The translations under genes were made by a program, and so were the position numbers. From NCBI RefSeq assembly GCF_014283215.1, contig NZ_JACOMF010000002.1, forward strand, positions 62,001 to 126,000: a DNA stretch of 64,000 bases, in the 5' to 3' direction. The DNA is from Siccirubricoccus deserti (GTDB lineage: Bacteria > Pseudomonadota > Alphaproteobacteria > Acetobacterales > Acetobacteraceae). The notes under the pieces were generated by a model that was given only the letters and a program-made list of their open reading frames with translations, did not search any database and was not told the origin of the DNA. Numbering within the stretch: position 1 is the first letter of the stretch; each line of letters opens with the position of its first letter. Below, piece by piece: positions 1-7,579 of this stretch.

Positions 1-253
1 TGAAGATCATGCCGACGCGGCCGGCGCCCAGCAGCTGGTTGTTGGCGACCGAGCCGCCGGTCACCTCGACGGTGGCGCTGAGCCCGGGAATGTTGCGGGA
101 CAGGATATTCGCCAGCGCGCCGCCCAGTGGATAGTAGACGCCGCCGGTGGTGCCGGTGGCGATGGCGAGCTGGGTGGCCTGGGCGTGCGCCAGGCGCGGC
201 GCGGCAAGCGCGGCCCCCAGCGCCAGGGCGGTGCGGCGAGTGAAGCCCGTCAT
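1..253 (-). CDS. TAXI-family TRAP transporter solute-binding protein (5' part only)
   Basis: Only the first 84 codons are in the window; the gene runs off the left edge. The protein starts with an exported-protein leader (MTGFTRRTALALGAALAAP...AHA), then reads QLAIATGTTGGVYYPLGGAL, the N-terminal signature of TAXI-type periplasmic receptors of TRAP transporters, followed by GGSVANNQLLG, also typical of that family. A strong ribosome binding site (GGGAGGAA) lies just upstream of the ATG. The leader has twin arginines (FTRRTALALG), so Tat export is possible. The ligand cannot be told; the family binds organic acids or glutamate-like compounds. The TRAP permease is not visible. Confidence 0.85.
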   Translation of the reverse strand, partial: MTGFTRRTALALGAALAAPRLAHAQATQLAIATGTTGGVYYPLGGALANILSRNIPGLSATVEVTGGSVANNQLLGAGRVGMIF

Positions 254-394
254 GCTGCAAATTCCTCCCAATGAAGCAACTATCGAGACATAGCCACGAC
301 TGCCAGTGCACGGAAGGGGTGGGGTTGTGCCGAAGCAGGGCGAACGGCGTTGCCATGGCGTAGGCTGCGATCACCGAGCGGAGGAAAGCACGGC

Positions 395-1096
395 ATGGCC
401 CACGTCCCGACTGCCCGCGACCTGATGACCCCCGATGTGGTGAGCGTTCCCCCCGACACCGCGGTGGTGGCGGTGGCACGGCTGCTGGCCGAGCGCGGCA
501 TCTCCGCCGTACCGGTGCTCGACAAGGCCGGCACGGTGCTCGGCCTGGTCACCGAGGCCGATCTGATCCGCCGCCTGGCCGGCGCCGAGGACCAGCCCAC
601 CGGCTGGTTCCGCAACCCCTTCGCCGACCCGGCCGAACAGGCCAACCGCTACGCCCGCACCCATGGCGCCACCGCCGCCGACATCATGACGACCGAGGTG
701 GTGACGGTGGAGGAGACGGCGCCCGCCACCCATATCGCGCATCTGATGGAGGAGCGCGGCATCCGCCGGGTGCTGGTGGTGCAGGACGGAAAGCTCCGGG
801 GGCTGGTGTCCCGCGCCGACCTGCTGCGCGCCCTGGTCGCGCCGCCGGTGGAGGCGGCCGAGCTGTCCGACGACCGCATCCGCCGCGCGGTGCTGGCGAC
901 GATGCGCAAGGAACCCTGGGCCGATACTTTCTACACCCTGGTCGAGGTGAAGGGCGGCGTGGTGGAGTTCCACGGCTTCCGGACGGCCGAGGCGGTGCAG
1001 CGCGGCCTGCGGGTGATGGCGGAGAATGTGCCCGGGGTGAAGGGCGTGATCGATCTGACCGAGCCGCTGCCGCCCTACCTCTACCCCGCGGTGTAG
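395..1096 (+). CDS. CBS-domain pair protein with C-terminal BON domain
   Basis: A 233-residue soluble protein. Residues about 8-64 (TARDLMTPDVVSV... EADLIRRL) and 93-150 (TAADIMTTEVVTV... SRADLLRALV) form two CBS motifs, the Bateman pair that binds adenine nucleotides in many regulators. Residues about 160-228 look like a BON domain (TLVEVKGGVVEFHGF... AENVPGVKGV). CBS-BON proteins are common stand-alone genes of Proteobacteria with unknown targets. An upstream in-frame start at 350 is open, but the ATG at 395 has a GAGGAAAG ribosome binding site six bases ahead and begins exactly where homology begins. It converges on lpxK. Confidence 0.9.
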   Translation: MAHVPTARDLMTPDVVSVPPDTAVVAVARLLAERGISAVPVLDKAGTVLGLVTEADLIRRLAGAEDQPTGWFRNPFADPAEQANRYARTHGATAADIMTTEVVTVEETAPATHIAHLMEERGIRRVLVVQDGKLRGLVSRADLLRALVAPPVEAAELSDDRIRRAVLATMRKEPWADTFYTLVEVKGGVVEFHGFRTAEAVQRGLRVMAENVPGVKGVIDLTEPLPPYLYPAV

Positions 1097-1170
1097 CGCC
1101 GGGCGCCGAACAGGATGGCTCGCCCTTCTACGAGGGAGGGGGAGCTGCCCTCGGGCCAGCCCGGAAGGGC

Positions 1171-2160
1171 TCAGGCCGGGACGGGTACCCGTTGCGCCAG
1201 CGGGTCCAGCAGCGCCTCGATCGCCACCGTATCCGACCATTCCAGGCGAATGGTCACCACCGTCACCCGGCTGCGGAAGGCAGGCGGGATGCGGACGTAA
1301 TCCTTGCGGGTGGTCACCGGCATGGCCCGCAGCGTATCCGCCTCGGCCAGCAGGTCGCGCATGTCGCCCTCGTCGAAGGGGTAGTGGTCGGCGAAGGCCA
1401 TCTTGCCGGCCAACACCGCCCCGGCCTCCTGCAAGGTGGAGAAGAATTTCTTCGGGTTGGCGATGCCGCAGAAGGCGTAGACCGGCTGGCCGGCCAGCAG
1501 TTCCGCCTCAGGCCCCGGCCGCAGCATGGCTCGCAGCACCGGCAGGCGCGGCGGCAGCAGCGCCGCGGCGCCAGCCTCGTCCTCGCCGATCATCACTGCG
1601 GCGCGGCTGCGCGCCGCTGCCTTCGCCACCGGCTCCCGCAACGGCCCGGCCGGGATGACGCGGTTGTTGCCGAAGCCGAAGCTGCCGTCGATGACGAGCA
1701 GCGAGAGATCCTTCTCCAGGGTCGGATTCTGCAGCCCGTCATCCATGACGATGGCCTGCGCCCCGGCCGCCACCGCCGCCCGCGCCCCGGCGGCGCGGTC
1801 GGCCGAGACCCAGGTCGGGCGTTCATTCGCCAGCAGCAGCGCCTCGTCGCCGACCGCCTGGCTGTCATGCACGCTGGGGTCGACCCGCACCGGGCCCTTG
1901 AGCCGCCCGCCATAGCCGCGGGTCAGGAAATGCACCGCGACGCCGCGGTTCGCCAGCCGCTGGCCGATGTCGAGGGTGACGGTGGTCTTGCCGGCGCCGC
2001 CGGCCGTGGCGTTGCCGCAGCAGATCACCGGGACCGGCGCCTGCCAGCCCGGCCGGGCCATCCGCCGCGCGGTGGTGCAGGCGTAGATGGCGGCGATGGG
2101 CGAGAGCAGCAGGGGCAGCAGCCCCTTGCCATTCCCGCCCCAGAATTCTGGGGCACGCAT
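1171..2160 (-). CDS. lpxK: Tetraacyldisaccharide 4'-kinase LpxK
   Basis: 329 residues, normal for LpxK, the inner-membrane kinase that phosphorylates the 4' position of the lipid A disaccharide. The start MRAPEFWGG is typical of the family, followed by a short hydrophobic segment (LLPLLLSPIAAIYA) that anchors it to the membrane. A P-loop is seen at about residues 50-60 (GNATAGGAGKTT), and family blocks LTRGYGG, VGDEALLLA and VMDDGLQNP follow. It is the last gene of the lipid A operon, 33 bases after waaA, so it should be co-transcribed with it. It acts just before Kdo transfer, which fits its neighbour. Confidence 0.95.
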   Translation of the reverse strand: MRAPEFWGGNGKGLLPLLLSPIAAIYACTTARRMARPGWQAPVPVICCGNATAGGAGKTTVTLDIGQRLANRGVAVHFLTRGYGGRLKGPVRVDPSVHDSQAVGDEALLLANERPTWVSADRAAGARAAVAAGAQAIVMDDGLQNPTLEKDLSLLVIDGSFGFGNNRVIPAGPLREPVAKAAARSRAAVMIGEDEAGAAALLPPRLPVLRAMLRPGPEAELLAGQPVYAFCGIANPKKFFSTLQEAGAVLAGKMAFADHYPFDEGDMRDLLAEADTLRAMPVTTRKDYVRIPPAFRSRVTVVTIRLEWSDTVAIEALLDPLAQRVPVPA

Positions 2161-2193
2161 CAGGTCCAGACCGGTCCTTGCAGCATCGACGGT

Positions 2194-3621
2194 TCAGGCA
2201 GCCGGCCCGGCAGGCGGGTCGGCACCCAGGGGAGACTCATGCTGGACGCGCCACGGCGGACTGACCCCGTCACCCGTGAGGGCACCCAGCGGAAGGCGAA
2301 GCGGGCGGTCCGGCCCGGCACCGGCATCGCCCCTGGGCAGCAAGCGCAGCAGCTTATCAGCCACAACCTCCGGCAAGCCAGCCCCGATGGCGGCGACCGC
2401 GGCGGCATTGGCGGCCATGCCCCGGCCCAGGTCGGGGCTGGTCAGCACCTCGGTGACCGCCGCCGCCAGCGCCGCGGCCTGATCCACCGCATCCGGCCCG
2501 GCCACCACCCGGCGTGCCCCAGCGGCGGCCAGCAGCCGCGCCACCGGATCGGCGAAGTTCCAGGTATGAGGTCCGAGCAGGATCGGGCAGCCCAGCCGGG
2601 CCGGCTCCAGCGGATTCTGCCCGCCATGCGGCACCAGCGAGCCGCCGACCAGGCAGGCGGAGGCCAGGCGGTAGAACAGCCCGAGTTCGCCCAGCGTGTC
2701 GGCGACATGCACCATCGTATGCGGCGTCGGCAGCGCCCCGGTGGCGCGCCGCGAGACGGCGAGCCCGCCGGCCTCGGCGGCGATGGCGGCGCCGCGCGCG
2801 GGATGCCGGGGGACGATGACGGTCAGCAGCCCGGGATGCGCCGGTGCCAGCAGCCGGTGCGCCGCCATGACCACCGCCTCCTCCCCCGGGTGGGTGCTGG
2901 CGGCGAGGAAGACCGGCCGGGCGCCGATCGCCGTCCGCAGCGCCGCCAGCTTCACCGGGTCGGCCGGCAGCGGCGGCGCCGCCTCCTTCAGATTGCCGGG
3001 GATCTCCACCAGCGGGGCGCCCAGGTCGCGCAGCCGCGCCGCATCGGCCTCCGACTGCGCCAGCACCAGGCGGAAGGCGGCCATCATCTCCCGCCCCAGA
3101 CCCGGGGCCAGGCGCCAGCGCCGTGCCGCGCGGGCGGAGAAGCGGGCGTTGACCAGGGCCAGCGGGGTGCCGCGCGCGGCGAGCGCGGCGATCAGGTTGG
3201 GCCAGAGCTCGGATTCCACCAGCGCCGCCGCATCCGGCCGCCAGCCATCGAGGAAGCGGGACACCCAGCCCGGCACGTCCAGCGGCAGGAAGCGGTGCAG
3301 CACCCGCGGCGCCAATTCCGGCGGCAGCCGCTGCGCCAGCAGCTCGGCGCCGGTCACGGTCACGGTGGTGACCAGCAGGTTGAGGTCGGGGGCGCGTGCC
3401 GCCAGCGCCGAGAGCAGCGGCAGGATCGACATGGTCTCCCCGACGCTTGCGGCATGCAGCCAGAGCAACCGGCCCGGCGGCCGTGCCGCACCCTCTCCCT
3501 CGCGTTCCGGCAGCCTTGTGGCGATCTCCTTGCCCCGCGCCGCGCGGCGGCGGAGGAAGGGCCGCAGCGCCGGAGCCACCACCGTTGCGGTGCCATACCA
3601 GAGCCTGCCACCGAGGCTCAC
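2194..3621 (-). CDS. waaA: 3-deoxy-D-manno-octulosonic acid transferase (Kdo transferase)
   Basis: 475 residues. Family GT30 enzyme that transfers Kdo from CMP-Kdo to the lipid A precursor at the inner membrane. Visible family blocks: LLWLHAASVGET near residue 53, LVTTVTVTGAELL, ALVESELWPNL, LALVNARFSARAARRW, FLAASTHPGEE, VIVPRHPARG, and HGGQNPLEPARLGCPILLGPHTWNF near the C-terminus, the nucleotide-sugar site. The start is GTG, sharing four bases (GTGA) with the stop of the preceding acyltransferase gene, so translation is probably coupled. The C-terminal 40 residues are Pro/Gly-rich and look like a variable tail. How many Kdo units are added cannot be read from the sequence. Confidence 0.94.
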   Translation of the reverse strand: MSLGGRLWYGTATVVAPALRPFLRRRAARGKEIATRLPEREGEGAARPPGRLLWLHAASVGETMSILPLLSALAARAPDLNLLVTTVTVTGAELLAQRLPPELAPRVLHRFLPLDVPGWVSRFLDGWRPDAAALVESELWPNLIAALAARGTPLALVNARFSARAARRWRLAPGLGREMMAAFRLVLAQSEADAARLRDLGAPLVEIPGNLKEAAPPLPADPVKLAALRTAIGARPVFLAASTHPGEEAVVMAAHRLLAPAHPGLLTVIVPRHPARGAAIAAEAGGLAVSRRATGALPTPHTMVHVADTLGELGLFYRLASACLVGGSLVPHGGQNPLEPARLGCPILLGPHTWNFADPVARLLAAAGARRVVAGPDAVDQAAALAAAVTEVLTSPDLGRGMAANAAAVAAIGAGLPEVVADKLLRLLPRGDAGAGPDRPLRLPLGALTGDGVSPPWRVQHESPLGADPPAGPAA

Positions 3622-4352
3622 GCCACCGCTCCCAGCCCGGCGACGCCGGCGGCGGGCCGGCCGGCCCAGGCATCGGCGGTGTCGCAGGCGGCGGAGAGCG
3701 CCGCCTCGATCGCCGGTAGCGCCGCCTCCGGCGCCTCCCGCGGCACCGGCACCGGGCGGCCCATGACCAGCACGCCGCGGCCGAAGGGCAACGGCAGGAC
3801 CATCCGGTCCCAGCTGCCGAGCACCCGGGCGCGGCGGGTGCGGGCGGCGCAGGGCAGCACCGGCAGGCCGGAGAGGGCGGCAAGCTGCGCCACGCCGGGT
3901 GCGGCGCTGCGGCGCGGCCCGCGCGGGCCGTCGGGCGTGATCACCACCACATCCCCGGCCGCCAGCACCCGCAGCAGCACGCGCAGGCCGGCGGCACCGC
4001 CGCGCGAGGTCGAGCCATGCACCATCTCCAGCTGGAAGCGCCGCACCACCTCGCCGATGAAGCGGCCGTCGCGGTGACGGGAGACCAGCACATATGCCCG
4101 CTTCGGCGCCAGTGCCGGCACCTGCCGCCGGGCGGTGAGCCAGAGCATCGGCATCATCGGCAGGCGTTCGTGCCAGAAGGCGGCGACCACCGGCCGGCCA
4201 GAACCCTCAGCTGCCGGGCCGAGGGCGGCGCGCAGATGCTCCTCGCCCAGCAGGGTCCAGCGGGTGGTGCGGAAGACCAGCGCCAGGTAAAGGCCAAGCA
4301 CCCGGGCGAAAGCGGCCTGGGTCGCAGGATGGCGGATCAGTCGCCGGAGCAT
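3618..4352 (-). CDS. Lysophospholipid acyltransferase-like protein (DUF374 family)
   Basis: 244 residues. The sequence shows the DUF374 pattern: a short N-terminal hydrophobic stretch (ARVLGLYLALVF), then VVAAFWHERLPMMPML (the HE pair is the usual catalytic-type motif), YVLVSRHRDGRFIGEVVRRF, VHGSTSRGGAAGLR and VVITPDGPRGPRR. The family resembles acyltransferases of lipid A and phospholipid metabolism and very often sits directly before waaA and lpxK in Alphaproteobacteria. A late acyltransferase or Kdo-lipid A role is likely from context, but the acyl donor and acceptor are not established. It overlaps waaA by four bases. Confidence 0.85.
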   Translation of the reverse strand: MLRRLIRHPATQAAFARVLGLYLALVFRTTRWTLLGEEHLRAALGPAAEGSGRPVVAAFWHERLPMMPMLWLTARRQVPALAPKRAYVLVSRHRDGRFIGEVVRRFQLEMVHGSTSRGGAAGLRVLLRVLAAGDVVVITPDGPRGPRRSAAPGVAQLAALSGLPVLPCAARTRRARVLGSWDRMVLPLPFGRGVLVMGRPVPVPREAPEAALPAIEAALSAACDTADAWAGRPAAGVAGLGAVA

Positions 4353-4418
4353 GGGGCGTGGGGCATCGCGGGTGCCCTCGCCCTAGCACGGTCAGAAGCG
4401 GCGCGGAAGCCGCGCGAG

Positions 4419-5447
4419 TCACGCGGTCGCGAGGGGCGCGAGCTGGCGGCGGAAGCCGGTGGCGCAGGCGGCCCAGGAATAGCGCTCGGCATGGGCCCGC
4501 GCGGCGGCGCGGTCGCAGGCCAGCGCGGCCAGCGCCGCGGCGCGCAGGTCGGCGTCCACCACCCCGGCGCCGGACCCCGGGATGACATCCAGCGGCCCCA
4601 TCACCGGAAAGGCCGCGACCGGCGTGCCGCAGGCCATCGCCTCCAGCATCACCAGGCCGAAGGTGTCGGTGCGGGAGGGGAAGACCAGCACATCGGCGCC
4701 GGCATAGGCCCGCGCAAGCGCCTCACCCTGCCGCCAGCCGGCGAAATGCGCGGCGGGGAAGCGGCGTTCCAGCGCGGCGCGCTGCGGCCCGTCCCCCACC
4801 ACCACCTTCGAGCCCGGCAGGTCAAGGGCGAGGAAGGCCTCGATGTTCTTCTCCACCGCGACGCGGCCGACATGCAGGAAGACCGGCCGCGGCAGGCCCG
4901 CCCATTCGTCGCGCCCGGCGCCGTTGAACTGCGTCAGATCGACGCCGCGGGTCCAGGGGCGGATGCGGGTGAAGCCGCGCAAGGTCAGCTCCTCCCGCAG
5001 GCTGCGCGTCGCCGCGAAGGTGCCGTCGCCGGCGGCGTGGAAGCGCCGCAGTATCGCCCAGGCGAAGCGCGGCGGCAGCCCAGTGCGGGCGTGCAGGTAG
5101 TCGGGGAATTTGGTGTGGAGGCTGGTGGTGAAGCGCCAGCCGCGCCGCCGGCACAGCGCCCGCATCGCCCAGCCGAGCGGGCCTTCGGTGGCGATGTGCA
5201 CCGCGCTGGGCGCGAAGCCGTCCACCATGCGGGCGAGCGCCCGGCGTGGCCACAGTGCCAGGCGGATCTCCGGGTAGCTCGGCAGCGGCAGGGTACGGAA
5301 GCGATCGGGGCCGATCACCTCCACCGCATCGCCCTGGGCCCGCAGCACCTTGGCGACGGTCGAGAGGGTGCGGACCACGCCGTTCACCTGTGGGTGCCAG
5401 GCGTCCGTCACGATCAACAGACGCAGCGGCGTGTCATCGTCCAGCAT
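4419..5447 (-). CDS. Glycosyltransferase family 1 (GT4-like)
   Basis: About 342 residues from the ATG at 5447. The N-terminus reads LRLLIVTDAWHPQVNGVVRTL, the nucleotide-free half of GT-B glycosyltransferases, and the C-terminal half has VFLHVGRVAVEKNIEAFL, KVVVGDGPQRAAL, and FPSRTDTFGLVMLEAMACGTPV, the E-x7-E type donor site of the GT4 family. The reading frame stays open upstream to 5636, but the first 63 residues are low-complexity and run back into the upstream phosphatase gene, so the later start is preferred despite a weak ribosome site. It is paired with an LpxH-like phosphatase, an arrangement often seen in Alphaproteobacteria. A glycolipid product is inferred; the sugar is unknown. 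Confidence 0.88.
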   Translation of the reverse strand: MLDDDTPLRLLIVTDAWHPQVNGVVRTLSTVAKVLRAQGDAVEVIGPDRFRTLPLPSYPEIRLALWPRRALARMVDGFAPSAVHIATEGPLGWAMRALCRRRGWRFTTSLHTKFPDYLHARTGLPPRFAWAILRRFHAAGDGTFAATRSLREELTLRGFTRIRPWTRGVDLTQFNGAGRDEWAGLPRPVFLHVGRVAVEKNIEAFLALDLPGSKVVVGDGPQRAALERRFPAAHFAGWRQGEALARAYAGADVLVFPSRTDTFGLVMLEAMACGTPVAAFPVMGPLDVIPGSGAGVVDADLRAAALAALACDRAAARAHAERYSWAACATGFRRQLAPLATA

Positions 5448-5557
5448 CGCGGGCGCATCCCATGCGGCGTGCCAGACGGCACGCGGAGGGTGGTCGAGGG
5501 TCGCGCCGGCGAGCGCGCCGCTTGCATCGAGGAGCATGAGGTGGGTCGGGAGTCCGG

Positions 5558-6373
5558 CTAGGGCGTGCGGGCGAGCGCCGCGGGGGTGCGGCGTTCCGGC
5601 TCGGGCCAGAAGGAGAGGCGGTTCTCCTCCGCCCAATCCACCAATTCGAAGCGGCCATCGGCATGCTCGACCAGCGCGGTGCAGCTTTCCACCCAGTCGC
5701 CGTCGTTCATGTAGGCGACGCCCTGCACCAGGCGCATCTCGGCATGATGGATATGGCCGCAGATCACGCCATCCAGGCCGCGCCGCTTCGCCTCATGCGC
5801 CAGCGCCACCTCGAAGCGGTCGATCGCCTTCACCGCTTCCTTCACCTGCCGCTTCAGCCATTGGCTGAGCGACCAATAGGGGTAGCCGAGGCGGCGGCGG
5901 GCGGCGTTGAACAGCCGATTCAGGGTCAGCGCCCAGTCATAGGCGCGGTCGCCGAGCAGGGCGAGGACGCGGGCGTAGCGGATCACGCCGTCGAACTCGT
6001 CGCCATGGATGACCAGGTAGCGCCGGCCATCCGCCGCGGTGTGCACCGCTTCCCGCGCCAGCCGCACCCCGGCGATCTCGAGCCCCAGCCATTCGCGGAA
6101 CATCTCGTCGTGGTTGCCGGGGATGTAGGTGACCTCGACGCCGCGCCGCGCCATCTCCAGCACCTCGCGCAGCACCTCGTCGAAGGCCGCGGTCCAGTAC
6201 CAGGACTTCCGCAGCCGCCAGCCATCGACCACGTCGCCCACCAGGAACAGCCGCTCGCAATCCGTGCGGCGGAGGAAGTCGAGCAGGAAATCGGCGCGGC
6301 AGCCGCGGGTGCCGAGGTGGATGTCCGAGACGAAGATGGTCCGGTAGCGGCGCCTGGTTTCGCTGGTCTGCAT
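5558..6373 (-). CDS. LpxH-like UDP-2,3-diacylglucosamine diphosphatase family metallophosphoesterase
   Basis: 271 residues from the ATG at 6373. It has the full set of calcineurin-like metallophosphatase motifs: SDIHLG (DxH), GDVVDGWR (GDxxD), GNHDE, HGDEFD and GHIHHAE, with two metal ions expected. The RKSWYW and GDWVESCTALVEH blocks fit the COG2908/LpxH group, whose founding member removes UMP from UDP-2,3-diacylglucosamine. Many Alphaproteobacteria also carry the unrelated LpxI, so this copy may act on another lipid pyrophosphate. The open frame continues upstream to 7564, but that part is the antisense of the neighbouring kinase gene. It is first in the minus-strand lipid A operon. Confidence 0.85.
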   Translation of the reverse strand: MQTSETRRRYRTIFVSDIHLGTRGCRADFLLDFLRRTDCERLFLVGDVVDGWRLRKSWYWTAAFDEVLREVLEMARRGVEVTYIPGNHDEMFREWLGLEIAGVRLAREAVHTAADGRRYLVIHGDEFDGVIRYARVLALLGDRAYDWALTLNRLFNAARRRLGYPYWSLSQWLKRQVKEAVKAIDRFEVALAHEAKRRGLDGVICGHIHHAEMRLVQGVAYMNDGDWVESCTALVEHADGRFELVDWAEENRLSFWPEPERRTPAALARTP

Positions 6374-6652
6374 TGCCCCCGCCCTGTTGAGGCTTGTACT
6401 CCGATCCCGATGCCGGGACCCCGGGTGCCGCGGCCCGCGACCAGGTTCCGCCGCAATACGGAGGCACCGATTCGCTGACTGTTGCTGGTGCCGCCAGTAC
6501 CGCAACAAGGCAGGACTGGTGATGAATCTTGCATGACGCGGGCGGAATCCACGGTTGCTTCCGCAAAGTGTCACGCGGCTGCGGCATGACTGTCGCGCCG
6601 CTGTCATCCCGGGCCGATACCGCCCGGCGCGACGCGGGCGACGAAGGACCGG
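6374..6652. other. Divergent intergenic region (279 bp)
   Basis: This gap separates the divergently transcribed lipid A operon and lipid kinase gene, so it must carry both promoters. The stretch around 6480-6560 is less GC-rich than its surroundings, as expected of a promoter zone. No clear operator, riboswitch or small gene was recognised. Confidence 0.4.
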
Positions 6653-7540
6653 ATGCTGATCATCTTCAACCCGACCGCCGGGCGCCGCCGCCGCCGCCGG
6701 CTGGAGCAGGCGCTGGCCGCGCTGTGCGACCGCGGGCTTGCCGCGGCGGTGGCGGAGACCCGCCATCCCGGCCATGCCACGGCGCTGGCGCGTGACGCCG
6801 CCGGCCGGGGCCTGCGGCTGGTGGTGGCGGCGGGCGGCGACGGCACCATCGCCGAAGTCGCCGCCGGCCTGGCCGGAACCGCCGCCGGCCTCGGCGTGCT
6901 GCCGCTCGGCACCGCCAATGTGCTGGCCTGGGAGCTTGGCCTGCCCGCCGCCCCGGCCGCCGCGGCGCGGGTGCTGGCGGAGGGCGTGCCGACCCTGTTG
7001 CGCCCTGGCCTCGCCCGCTTCGGCGATGGCGGGCAGCGGCTGTTCGTGCAGATGCTGGGTGCGGGCTTCGACGCCGCGGTGGTGGCGCGGCTCGACCTCG
7101 GGCTGAAGCGGCGGCTCGGCCGCGGCGCCTATGTGCTGCAGGGCATGCGGGAGCTTGGACGTTACCGCTTCCCGCGCTTCACCGCGGTGCTGGACGGCGT
7201 GGCGGAGGAGGTGGCGAGTGCCATCGTCTCCAAAGGCCGGCTCTATGCCGGGCGGCACCTGCTGGCGCCGGCGGCCCGGCCGGGCGAGGCCGGTTTCCAG
7301 GTGGCGTTGTTCCGGCGCGGCGGGCCCTGGTCTGCCGGGCTTTACGGCGCCACCCTGCCGCTCGACCTGCTGCCGCGCATGCCCGGCGTGGTGCTGCGCC
7401 AGGCCATGGCGGTGCGGCTGGAGCCGCTGCCGGGCGGGGCGGTGGTGCCGGTGCAGGCGGATGGCGACCCGGTCGGCACGCTGCCGGTCGAGGTCACCGA
7501 TGCGCCGGGGCCGATCCTGGTCCTGCTGCCGCGGCGGTAG
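6653..7540 (+). CDS. Diacylglycerol kinase family lipid kinase (YegS/DagK-like)
   Basis: 295 residues. The N-terminus LIIFNPTAG followed by basic residues and then VVAAGGDGTIAEVAAGL is the catalytic signature of the DAGK domain (the GGDGT ATP-binding loop); LGVLPLGTANVLAWELGL is the next conserved block. The C-terminal beta domain includes LLAPAARPGEAGFQVALFR. The ATG at 6653 has GAAGG five bases upstream. The family phosphorylates diacylglycerol or related lipids (sphingoid bases, phosphatidylglycerol). Being divergent from the glycosyltransferase/LpxH-like pair suggests a role in membrane lipid turnover, but the substrate is not identifiable. Confidence 0.9.
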   Translation: MLIIFNPTAGRRRRRRLEQALAALCDRGLAAAVAETRHPGHATALARDAAGRGLRLVVAAGGDGTIAEVAAGLAGTAAGLGVLPLGTANVLAWELGLPAAPAAAARVLAEGVPTLLRPGLARFGDGGQRLFVQMLGAGFDAAVVARLDLGLKRRLGRGAYVLQGMRELGRYRFPRFTAVLDGVAEEVASAIVSKGRLYAGRHLLAPAARPGEAGFQVALFRRGGPWSAGLYGATLPLDLLPRMPGVVLRQAMAVRLEPLPGGAVVPVQADGDPVGTLPVEVTDAPGPILVLLPRR

Positions 7541-7579
7541 GGGTGGCCCACGGGGCATGGCCACCCCGGCGCCACGGGG

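Noticed and set aside
1097-1170. AGCCC-GGAA-GGGCT hairpin between CBS gene and lpxK as terminator
   Set aside because: The stem is only five bases, without a T tract, and it runs into the lpxK stop codon.
1192-4077. 961-residue plus-strand open frame
   Set aside because: It is the antisense of lpxK, waaA and the acyltransferase gene; it is Arg/Gly/Gln-rich, lacks any domain, and such frames are common opposite GC-rich genes.
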